Assembly (NCBI GenBank): GCA_025174535.1
Contig: JALBUN010000012.1
Coordinates: 558,001-622,000, forward strand
Direction: 5' to 3'
DNA: 64,000 nt
From: Cantharellus purpuraceus
Taxonomy: Eukaryota; Basidiomycota; Agaricomycetes; Cantharellales; Hydnaceae
This document shows positions 10,229 through 21,487 of the stretch, in pieces. A program made the position numbers and the translations under genes. Positions within the stretch are counted from its first letter, which is position 1, and the number at the start of each line of letters is the position of its first letter. Below the pieces are notes generated by a model. It did not search any database. It had not been told where the DNA came from and worked only from the letters and a program-made list of their open reading frames with translations.

Positions 10229-12862
10229 ATGTCTTCCTTGCGGAGGCGCATGCCTGCCATGGAAGCGTCCAGTGATGTGAAGACTCCCATGAGCATCCCT
10301 AAGACGGACTCAGAATATGCTAGGAAGAGAGCATTAGACCATGGCAGGATTCGCACAGTGCTTAGTTCTCTGGCGGTTGTGGTAGTTTTCGTGGTCTTCA
10401 AGAAATTCTCTCCAACGTCTCTTCTCCCAGAATCCTATGCCCTCTGCTCACCCGAAGCTAGAATATACACTGTCGACCCTCTCCGCAATGTCACGGAGTG
10501 CATCTTGATACATGGGAAATTTATCCTGGAGACTGGATCCTTAGGTCTGCATGCGTCTCTCTGTCTGAAGGCTTTCAGATACTAATGACCATCATTTGCG
10601 ATCTTGGTCATAGCCGAGGTGAAGCAGCGCTGGCAGATTGAGATTATGGGAAATACCAACACACGCCCAAACGCCGTCACACGTAATCTCAAAAGGCTCT
10701 CTATTCGGTACACAAAACGGGGTTCGATCGTGGTACCAGGCTTGAGTGATTCTCATGGCCACATTTTAGAACATGGCAAGAATCTTGAGCTTAACCTGGA
10801 TGGTCTCAGTTCCCCTCAAGGTGACTCCCTCTAAATAACAATTTCTCAAACAGCACACTTTCCTTTGTCGATATTATAGAGGCCGTGAAACGAATTAGAG
10901 AATACATCACAGCTCGCCCAGATATACTGAATGATCCTGAGGCATGGATCGATGGTGGTGGGTGGGATCACACCAGGTGGCCTGGATCCAGGTGGCCTAC
11001 CTCGGTATGAAACAAAATTGAAGACCGATACACTCCGTTTGCTGACTCGTGTGGCTGTAGGCAGACCTAGAAGCTGATCCCGTCGTTCGAAACCGTCCAG
11101 TGGTGCTTTTGAGCAAAGATGGACATGCATCTTGGTGCTCTTCCAAAGCTATTTCTTTCTCCTCGCCACTGCCAGACACTGTCGAGGGGGGTGTCATATT
11201 TAGAGACTCTGAAGGCCAGCCAACAGGTGATGCCTTTGAGTATAGCACAGTAAATTCCGCCTCTAATTTTTTCTGGACAGGAACCCTCCTTGACAAAGCC
11301 ATTGATCTTATTCGACAGCCCCCGTGGTCAGATAGTCGGCTGCTGGAGTTCTTCTCTGCAACAATGAAGGACGCACTTTCTCATGGTCTGACGGCTGTGC
11401 ATGATGCGGGCTTGTCCCCCATGCCTGTTGCTTTCCTTCAGAGGTCACGTATGATGCTATCATTATTCGGTTTATTTTGACATCCTCTTTGATCTATCAG
11501 GTTGGCAGACCAGCACAAACTTCCCGTGAGTTGTTTATCCAAAATGCGATGACATGTTTTAGTCACGCAAGCCTGAAGTTACGAGTATATGCTATGAGAT
11601 TCTTTAATACAACTGCTCCTTACTGGGGTGATACAACTCCAAAACTTATCGGTTATGGGGATGAACGATTAACAGTCCGTAGCGTCAAGCTTTTCACGGA
11701 TGGTATGTTCTGAGTTACTCCACGTATAGTTTCTGACTTCACTAGGTGCTCTCCGCTCTGGAGGAGCAGCGGTAAGCAAAGCCTTCAGTTTATCATATAT
11801 ATATGCGCTCAGCTCTCTGCTAGCTATCCAAGCCATATACGGATAATCCAAGCACACGCGGATTCTTTAGAACCGATCCCGAGCTCATTCGCAGAGTTGT
11901 TCCCCAATTTTTACGTGACGGTTGGCAAGTGGTGAGGTATCGCTTGTACAAGCTGCATGTATAATTTACCAGTAAACGGATTTTAGAACACTCATTGTAT
12001 CGGAGACCGGGCCAATACAATTTTCTTGGATCTGATGGAAGACATCATCAAAGATGTTGATGTGACGGTTCTACGCCCGCGTATAGAACATGCGCAGATC
12101 GTTGCCCCCGCGGATATTCCTCGCTTTGGAAGGCTCGGAGGTATGCATAGACATAACCTAATTCGCAGGTTGATATTGACCAGGTGCTATTGCAGTCATC
12201 GCAAGCGTTCAACCTAGTCATGTGTGAGTATCTTCTTGCCATCTAATTCCTGACCTCACCACGCAGGTCTGAAAGTATCGATGATATGTGGTTCTCAGAA
12301 GATCGCCTCGTAGGTCCAGCGTGATTCACAACGCTTCCCCTTTTAACACCCTTTAGGGGCCTGAACGTATCAAGTGGACTTATCCATTCCGATCATTAAT
12401 CAACGAGAGTGCTACTCTCACTCTCGGAACCGATTTTCCCGTCGCGGACATTAATCCTCTTGCCACCTTTTATGCTGCCATCACGAGACTGTCCATTGAT
12501 GGCCAATCTCCACATGGGACCTCTGGCTGGTACGTAGGATGAGCCCTGTTTTATTTGTCATAAGGACTAATATATGATAGGTTTCCCGAGCAATGTCTGA
12601 CGCGCCAAGAAGCTCTCAAAGGTAGATAGCCTATTTGATCATTTCTGAATGTTTAATTGTGTACTTATTGCCTCTAGGTATCACTCTGGACCCGGCATTC
12701 GCCTCTTTCACGGAGACCATTCTTGGCTCGCTCACTCCTGGAAAACGAGCCGATTACGTGGTGCTGTCGAAGGACATCCTCACCATTCCAGCTCACGAGA
12801 TTCTTAGTACGAAGGTCCTAGCGACCGCCTTGGACGGCAAGGTTGTATATGGACAAATTTAG
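10229..12862 (+). CDS. Membrane-anchored amidohydrolase (YtcJ/Amidohydro_3 type)
   Basis: Fifteen exons fit in phase: 10229-10544, 10614-10820, 10880-11004, 11061-11226, 11281-11443, 11501-11525, 11579-11702, 11746-11771, 11824-11931, 11987-12140, 12196-12223, 12267-12309, 12357-12529, 12581-12621, 12678-12862, giving 627 aa. Residues about 45-65 (VLSSLAVVVVFVVF) form a type II signal anchor, so the catalytic domain probably faces the secretory lumen or outside. The metal-dependent hydrolase core shows GSIVVPGLSDSHGHILEHG (first metal motif, H-x-H), a Gly-rich WIDGGGWDHTRWP segment, VKLFTDGALRSGGAA, NTHCIGDRAN (later metal His), RIEHAQI, LGTDFPVADINPL (catalytic Asp region), and a C-terminal LTPGKRADYVVLSKD sheet. 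Several exons are only 25-43 nt. The substrate is unknown; related proteins act on amides or cyclic imides. Confidence 0.85.
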
Positions 12863-13394
12863 TCTTTCCAGTCAGCTTTGCTCCCTTCAGCTAAGATTTG
12901 GCGTTTGCGGTTGTGAATACATGCTCTATGCATACTTACTAAGATTTTCTTGAGGAATGTTGTCTCTACTAGTACTGTGATTGTGACTGGTAATTCCTCG
13001 GGAGCTCAGTCTTGTAAATTACCGTAACCTGTAACTGTACATTTGATGCATGATGGGTTAGGCCTTTATCGTATTAGTCTCTGCTGTCCAATGAGAACTT
13101 CATAATAAAGCGTACTGGTAGTGGTTTACTGCTGGTAGTAGCGAAAAGAAAAGGGAAAAGAGAAAAAGAAGAAAATCATCCGGTATGCATGTCTGGGGTT
13201 GAAATCTCAAAATTCCCGTGTTCCTCCAATACTAGATTGATTGTAACTAAACGATCATGGGACGGCATGCGCCAAATTGTGTGACTGAGCTGGGATCGCC
13301 GTTTTTTCGGTACTTTGGATGATGATAGTCAACTGTGACATAAAGTGACTGGACGCGTCTTCAGTCTAGGTTGTAGGCGTCATTCCTTCTCAAC
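12863..13394. other. Intergenic region before RDH54
   Basis: The 532 bp hold the amidohydrolase 3' region and the RDH54 promoter. A purine-rich A/G tract lies at about 13141-13175 (aaaagaaaagggaaaagag). I see no coding sequence. Confidence 0.5.
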
Positions 13395-16300
13395 ATGCCT
13401 TTCCTTACGCCGGGGCTATCAGGTATCCATAGAAAGCGTAGATCCGATGGTGATGATGATGCCAATCGACGCCTCATAAAACGTCAGGCAATAGATCAGG
13501 GGGCTGAACTGAACGCTGGAGTAAACAACGCCGACGGGACAATGTATTGGAACGTGCAATGGTAACCACACAGGCATGACGTTGCTTCTTGATGATTTTT
13601 CTCAACTATTTTAGGAGAGCGCCTCAAACCAAGAAACATAAAACCTGGGACGGCGATGCTGTCGTTGCTGCAACTCCTAGTCCGGGTGGAATCCGATGCG
13701 TCCTTTTTGATAGTGAAGGTAACATGTAAGTCTCTGTTACACGACTGTTTAGCACGACGCAATGAACTATTTCTCCTAAAAGTCTGGCCAGATCTACAAT
13801 CTCCCAAACTATGCTGAAAGAAGGCGACTTCTTTCGAATGGGAGAGAGAGAGCTGGAGGTCGATTTTGCCGTGTCTGTAACAGATTTTTATTCTGGTGCA
13901 TGTTTTTCAAAGAACCTCTCGAGCACTGCAAAAGTATTGTCTAAAACTTCTCTTTCGCCAAACTTGGCGAAGCCATTCGCGCCTGTCAAACCTAGGACGA
14001 CTGCTACGTCTTCCTTGCCTTATACATCACTCCCTCTCCAAATTGTTCATCAGAAGGGCACATCAGATGATCAGAAAGCGAGACACAACACGGTACTAAA
14101 GCAGGGAAGCGGATCATCGCACTGGACAGCAAACTGGTGCATCTCTTCCGTTTATATGTCCCTCTCTTATTAATGTCAACTAATTCAGGAGGGTGTCGGT
14201 GACATCATCCAAAAAGCATAGATCCTGGGAGGCGGATGGTTATGTGACGTTCAAGGATACTACCGTCACTCTACTGTCAGAAGATGGCCGGATGTATGCC
14301 TATCTTGCAACTCAACAAATTGATTCTCAATAATGGCTGCATTGTGTAGACTTGGTTCTGGTAACTGGAAAGGCGGAGAGCCATATTCTGGTCATGAATG
14401 TTATCTTTTTGGCAAAGAGGTGAGTTCTTACTTTGACACCTGCACAATTTGAATTGATTACGTCTCAGGTCCGACTCGACCATTCCATTCCAGGGGCTGA
14501 AATTCCTATTCACGCGAAGCATGGAGTTGCGCACAGCGCAATGGATGCTGCAACTGACCTAGAACCTGCTGCACCTGTTGTTGTTCCTCCTTTAGTCAAG
14601 AGATTCTCTGCACCGGCGTCATTCTATGCACGACCTCAGAAAGTTCAGGAGAAAGGGCCACGGTGAGCCACTTTTCCTCACCAAAGTTGAATCGCCTTGA
14701 CTTGAATAAACAGTCATGATCCAGAAGCCGAGGGTGCTATAGTGATGAAAGCGCCAAGCAGGACACACGAGGACAAGTACAATAAGAAGTCAGTGGCCAT
14801 CTTTTCATACATTCCTTAGTTTGACGTTTCCCCAGGAATCTTCCCATTGTTCCCGTTGTTGTTGACCCCATTCTCTCGCGGTTTCTTCGACCACATCAAA
14901 GAGATGGTTTGTGTCACGGTTCTAAGTTTCCTCCCTCTCAACAATGTTCTTGGGTCAGGGGTCATGTTCTTATACGAATGTGTCATGGGGATGCGTGGCC
15001 ATGAGGTGTATATATTTGCTTTGCAATCTGCGGCAACGGAAGCCTGATGCTCATTCAACAGGGCCAGGGTTGTATGCTTGCTGACGAGATGTAAGCCACT
15101 CAACGCACGAGATGGTGGGTCCGCATATGTTGATTATGTTGACGGCTCTGCTAGGGGGATGGGGAAGACGCTACAGACAATTGCTTTGGTGTGGACTTTG
15201 CTAAGTAAGCTGGCATACTATCTCCGTTGCCTAACACAAAGTTTCATCAAGGATTTCCACAGAGCAAAATCCGTATGCAGGGAACCCCGTCCTTGGGAAG
15301 TGCCTTATCGCTTGTCCTGTCTCTCTCGTAAATGTGGGGCTCACCTACTTGTGTACGCATCGATGCATCCTAACGTCGTACTAGAACTGGAAAAATGAGT
15401 TCCACAAGTGGATCGGGAGAGATCGTATCGGTATCTTCGTGGGCGACAAGGATAAGTCTGTCATCAAACAGTTTGTGAACTCGTGAGAGTCACCATTTCC
15501 TTCCCATTCATGTTCCTCGCTTGACTATTGGATAGGAAGATCCACCATGTCCTTATCATTGGTTACGAACGCTTGAAGGGGGTTATGTAGGTCACCATGA
15601 ATACCCTCGGCCAACGTCTGCATTTCTCATTTTCCTTATAGTGGCGATCTGGTTTACTGCAAGTACGCCGGCGGTGACCTGCAGTTACGCTCTTCTTTCT
15701 GACGAATGAAACAAGCCCACCAATAGGGTTGATAATATGCGATGAAGGTGATTCCCATTTGATTACCGAGCTGTTATCTCAACGCGTTGGCATTTTTATC
15801 AGGACATCGCCTGAAGTCATCTCAGAGCAAGGTTAATCAAATGTTTCACGCATTGAGAACGCCTCGCCGAATCATTCTGTCGGGCACTCCTATCCAAAAT
15901 AACTTAGAAGAACTGCATGCCATGGTGCGTGTTCTTCTCTGGAGCAAAGCTCAATTACTTATTGCTTGCAACAGGCCGACTTCTGCAACCCTGGATTGCT
16001 GGGTATACCATCCATCCAACATGTCGAACTAACTCACAACTCAGCAACGATTCGATTTCTAGGTGACTACGCGGCCTTCAAGCGACAGTATGAGATACCC
16101 ATTCTGAAAAGCCGAACACCGGGGTGCTCAAGTAAGGAGCTCGAGTTAGGCCATGAACGATCTGCACAAGTTAGTTGGGGAATTGTTCAACATGTAGTCA
16201 TCGACTTACCAAAGTTTCAGCTCCTTCTTCTCACCAAAGGCTTCGTGTTAAGGCGGGACGCAAGCATCTTAACCAACTATCTCCCTCCCAAATGTTTGTC

Positions 16301-18257
16301 GATTGGGTCGTACTGAGCTCATTATATCTGAACTGCTTTTCGCAGTCGAATACATTGTATTTGTCAAACCTAGTGCTCTGCAACTCTCAATCTTTGCCAA
16401 AATTTTGCAACAAGACTCCCTCAACTCGTTAATACGTGGATCCACAGTTCGCACTCTGGCATTGATCAACAATCTCACAAAGATCTCAAATAGTCCCATT
16501 TTGCTCCAAGTCAAAGATGACGAGAAAGACCAACCTGATGATGACAGTGTTCGTGGAAGTGAGCCGATAAGGGAAGCCATGAAACTCTTGCCTCAGGAAA
16601 CGAATGCCAGTGACGTAACCCTAAGTGGTAAAACACTGTCCGCCATGTGCACGTTACGACAACAAATAACTTATCGGCGTCATTGACAGGTAAATTGGTG
16701 GCTTTGGCAAACATACTGAGAGGCATTAGCAAGGTTAGCATCTCGGCGGCCTGTGCATGCTAAATGACTGATTGTTGTTGCGACCAGAATACCGACGAGA
16801 AGTGTATCATTGTATCTCATTACACGAGTACTCTGGATGTGATTCAAGCATATTGTGAAAGAAAGAAATATACATACAATCGTCTTGATGGGCATGTTCT
16901 TGTGACAAGTTGCTCAGTTCCTAGCTAACCGTAGTCATCAGGCGTACCCCAGTCAGCAAGAGACAGGAGTTTGTTGATGGATTTAACAAGAGCTCCCAGA
17001 GTAACTGCTGTGTGTTTTTTCGTGTTTCAATCACAAATATTCGCTAATTTCATAAGATAGTTATTTTTCTACTCAGTGCCAAAGCCGGCGGCGTCGGTCT
17101 AAATCTGATTGGTGCATCACGTCTCATCCTTGTTGACAGGTAAGAAGAATCGATGGATATCATATCGAGGATTGCGTGAATCTTATGAGGTTTGTGTGTA
17201 GTGATTGGAACCCAAGGTATGTACAGGATAATCATGGTTACATGGGAGTCTTAACTTGTAGTGTTTAGTCACGATCTACAAGCCATGGCTCGTATACACA
17301 GGTGAGTCGATTCATCTGTACTCTCCAGGCTCACGCATAGATGTATACAAAACTGTAGAGATGGACAAAAACGGCCGGTCTACATATACAGATTGTTGAC
17401 GACAGGTACCATTGATGGTCAGTAACACGGATGTCAATGCCTTGATAGCAGCTAACATCTGCACTACAAGAGAAAATATATCAGCGGCAAATAACAAAGA
17501 TGGGTTTAAGTGACTGTAAGTCATTGAAGGATGCATTGATCTGCTCCAAGTTGTGAATGCGCCCTTATGATAGCTCTCATGGTGGACCAAACGAATGAAG
17601 GCGGGAAACCGAAATCTGATTCGTTCTCGCCACAAGAGGTATACTGTCTGAGTGTTTCCGCAAACAAATGTGAACTGACAGTGCACTCGAGCTTCGTGAC
17701 TTATTCACTATCTATTCGCGAACGCCATGCCACACTCACGATCTTCTGGGTTGTCAATGTTCGGCAATCAGGGCATATGGTTCTCAAAGCAGCCTGAACA
17801 CGCCAGCTTCGGATTCGGATTCGGAAGTTGAGACGGGGTGGGTGGTTGCCTCTCAATTAAAGCCAGCCAAATTGGAAAAGGCAGTGAGTTTCCATGGTTT
17901 ACTTACACTCCTTCAAATCAAACCTACCTTCCCTAGTATATCAAGAGGAAGAAAGCAGAACTCGCTTCACTTGATGAATGGACGCACATCAATTGTATGC
18001 TTCCTTCTGCCAAAGCGAAAATCCATGACGACGTCCTTCGAAGACTTATTCCAATTCAAGAGATGATACAACACGAAGACGTGACTCCACAACCTGATCC
18101 CCCCAAATCACGTGTGGAGATGCTATTGGCAGCAGTAGACTCGCCAGCCATTTTCGACACGAATGATCCGGAGGGACCGGAGGCATGGGACATGAGGAAC
18201 GTCAAGGGGGGACAGTTAACCTATGTTTTCGAGAGAAAATCAGATTCAACTTTGTAG
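13395..18257 (+). CDS. RDH54: DNA translocase RDH54/TID1 (RAD54B-like, SNF2 family)
   Basis: This Swi2/Snf2 ATPase moves along duplex DNA, removes or remodels Rad51/Dmc1 filaments and serves recombination. I could thread 32 exons without a frame break, using GT..AG introns except one GC..AG (16892-16941). The N-terminus carries two copies of the family's diagnostic motif (YWNVQWRAPQTKKHKTW and NWRVSVTSSKKHRSWEADG). Helicase motifs follow: LRPHQRDGVMFLYECVMGMR, ADEMGMGKTLQTIALVW (Walker A), LIICDEGHRLK (Walker B, DEGH), LSGTPIQNNLEELHAM, GFVLRRDASILTNYLPPK, then in lobe 2 YTYNRLDGRTPVSKRQEFV, GGVGLNLIGASRLILVD and DLQAMARIHRDGQKRPVYIY. A Cys-rich patch (HTHDLLGCQC) lies in the C-terminal part, as in RDH54. 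The stop at 18257 is only 51 bp before the YSH1 start. One exon (17202-17216) is just 15 nt. Confidence 0.93.
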
Positions 18258-18308
18258 ACTAGTGTGGATTCAACTGCCCACCATTACATAATGCAGAGAC
18301 TTGGAACT

Positions 18309-21300
18309 ATGTCAGACTCTCCGACGTTAAGTGTAACACTACTTGGGGCCGGCCAAGAAGTTGGTCGGTCATGTTGTGTGCTCAAATACAGAGGGAAAAC
18401 AGTGGTTTGCGACGCCGGTGAGTATGTCAGTCCTCTGTCTCCTTGTGATTTCTGCATCTACATTTAGGTGTTCATCCGGCACACAGTGGCATGGCTTCGC
18501 TGCCATTTGTCGATGAGTTAGACTGGAGTACCGTGGACGCAATTCTTGTCACCCAGTATGACGATTACAAGCTCTACGTTCTTTTGCTCAGACAAACAAT
18601 ACAACAGCTTTCATATTGATCATGCTGCCTCTCTCACGTATATAATGGAAAAGGCAAGCTCCACCATTGTTGTAGCGAAATTATCCTTCAATTACCATTA
18701 CATAGACGAATTTTAAGGATGGAAAAGGGAAGGTATACATGACACACCCCACCAAGGCCGTATATAAGTTCATAATGCAAGACTTTGTTCGCATGAGGTT
18801 TGTCAAGATTAATGCTAGTTTTTACTATATCTCCAAATTAAATTTGGACATTCCTCAGCTCTGCCTCGGCTGATGCGCTGTTTACCCCCTTGGAATTATC
18901 CTTATCCCTACCAAATGTTATCCCTATCTCAACGCATCAACTCATCTCACCGTGTCCCGGGCTGTCTTTCACTCCGTATCATGCAGGCCATGTTGTAGGT
19001 GCATGTATGTTCATGATTGACATAGCTGGTCTCAAGATTTTGTATACTGGGGACTATTCGCGAGAGGAGGACCGGCATCTCGTGAAAGCTGAAGTACCAC
19101 CACTGCGGCCCGATGTCTTAATAGTCGAAAGCACATATGGTGTTCAGAGCCTAGAAAATCGAGAAGATAAGGAACAGCGTTTCACCAGTCTTGTTCATCA
19201 AATTATCCGGCGTGGGGGTCACGTTCTATTACCGGTCTTCGCCATCGGACGTGCTCAGGAACTACTACTCATTTTGGACGATTATTGGAAGAACCATCCC
19301 GACTTGCACAATGTTCCTGTTTATTATGCGTCCAGTTTGGCGAAGAAGTGCATGGCCGTTTACCAAACTTATATTCACACCATGAACGCAAGTATCCGTG
19401 CTCGATTTGCCAAACGCGACAATCCTTTTGTCTTCAAGTGAAGCCTGTCCTTTATGCATTGTATCCTTAGCCTATCTCCTGAGCGTCCTTGTTAGACATA
19501 TCTCCCATCTTCCACAAACCCGTGGCTGGGAACGTAAAATCGCAGATGGACCACCTTGCGTCTTGCTTGCAAGTCCTGGAATGTTGCAAAGTGGTATGAG
19601 TAGGGAGCTCCTTGAGTTATGGGCTCCAGACAATCGTAACGGGCTTATCGTCACTGGCTACTCAGTTGAAGGGACTTTGGCGAGGGTGAGTCTTGAACCT
19701 TCAACCACAGAATCTATGCGCGTTGTTCATGTATATCCATCATGGGAAATGAGACTTTGGTATATCCCCCGTTGCATGATGAGCCCGTGGCTGGCCCTTC
19801 CTTGATGTATCCACAATGCTCATCTTCAATGATCAGGACATATTGAATGAACCGGAGGAAATTCCATCGCTCAAGGGCTCACCTATCCCACGTCGCCTAT
19901 CAGTGGACTATATCTCCTTCTCTGCGCACGTCGACTATGCCCAGAACTCCGAGTTCATAGAACAAGTCAAAGCACAGCATGTCGTATGTCTTTCATTTGT
20001 GCATCCGTTGGTATTCTTGACAGTGTCTGCTGCAGGTTCTGGTGCATGGCGAACAAACTGCAATGGGCCGTCTTAAAGGTGCTCTGCAGTCACGGTATAA
20101 GGACAGGGATGAAGATGTCAAAATCCATACCCCGCGAAACTTGGAAACACTGAATTTGAACTTCCGTGGGGAGCGTGTTGCCAAAGTGAGTATCTCTTCT
20201 TGACTGTATTTGTTTGCAGTGTGCTGACTCTCGTAGGCTATAGGCAAGCTGGCTGTGAACCCCCCCACCGCTGACTCGGTGTTATCCGGATTGCTAGTAT
20301 CTAAGGATTACTCCTATACGCTACTCGATCCCCGGGATCTTCGTGACTTCACTGGGCTTTCCACCTGCGTTGTCACTCAGCGCCAGAAAATCACTATTGG
20401 TGTAGGATGGCACCTTGTACTATGGCACTTGGAGGGTATGTTCGGCTCTGTTGAAGTAGGTGCAGATAGGGACAACATTCCTACAATGAGGGTAGGTTTC
20501 GCTGAATATTGACATACTGGATGCTATTGATTGTATCGAAAGATCATGGGCGCTGTCGATGTCAAGCACACGGGACCACATGAGCTTACCTTAGAATGGG
20601 AATCTAGCGCTAGTAATGATATGATTGCTGATTCCTCCATCGCTCTGATTTTCGGAATTGATCGTAGTCCTGCGTCTGTCAAATGTAAGAAGTCTTCTTT
20701 TGTGCCGTGCAAGCTAATCACGCAACCACCTATAGTAACCACTCAACCTCACACACACCGCCATCCCCATGCTCTGGGAGCTGATGAAGATTTTACCTCC
20801 TCCCGTATTCAACGCTTATCGATGTTTCTAGAGTCGCATTTTGGAGATGTTGAGTTGTATGCAGGGCAAAACTTGCACGCTGACGCAGAGCATGATGAAG
20901 GATTGAGTAGTGGGCCACGTTTGGTCATCAATGTGGACGGAACTGAAGCAATCATTGACCTTTTAACTTTGGCAAGTGATCAGATTATGCGATATCCCTG
21001 ATATTGAATGAATGGGAGTGTAGACGGTTTCGAGCCCTCAAGAGTCGCTGAGGAAGCGAGTGGACGCCGTCCTTGACATGGCACTGACAACTATCAGCAG
21101 TCTAGCTGAATCTTACACATCGGGCGCGTCTCTTAGAGTTGTTGATTCTTTTGGAGACACAAAGGACGAGGAGGCAGATCTGCGAATGGACGAAGACTCA
21201 TACCAGCTGCGAGGCGGAACCCGCAGTAAACGCGAACCCACAGGGCCACGACCAAAGGATGAGAGCAGTGAGGATGAAGGGGGCAGTGAGGACTCAGACG

Positions 21301-21323
21301 AAATCCTAGAAGTTATCGGATAA
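18309..21323 (+). CDS. YSH1: mRNA 3'-end cleavage endonuclease YSH1 (CPSF73)
   Basis: YSH1 is the zinc-dependent nuclease of the cleavage and polyadenylation factor, cutting pre-mRNA before poly(A) addition. The metallo-beta-lactamase fold opens with [12 protein letters not shown]. The metal motif [16 protein letters not shown] (H-x-H-x-D-H) appears once introns are removed. Downstream are [42 protein letters not shown], the beta-CASP region ([31 protein letters not shown]), [15 protein letters not shown], and [14 protein letters not shown] with [14 protein letters not shown]. The C-terminal domain ends in an acidic Glu/Asp/Ser tail. About ten introns are present; two are GC-AG (18654-18705 and 20972-21023). 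An alternative in-frame ATG lies at 18291. With a 33-51 bp gap to the RDH54 stop, the YSH1 promoter must lie inside RDH54's 3' end. Confidence 0.94.
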
Positions 21324-21487
21324 AACGAGTAGGGTAAATGCCAACGACCACGCAGTATTTTACAGAACTACAGAACAATAGTGTAAGCTAGTCATATCTG
21401 GTAAATTCGCTACACAAACAAGATACAAAGACAGTACAGTAGCTAACTATGAGAACTAACTGACAGTCACTTCAGCAATAGAATCAT

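Noticed and set aside
15060..15170. Broken Walker A region of RDH54 suggesting a pseudogene
   Set aside because: An intron lies between ADEM and GMGKT; after splicing the motif is complete.
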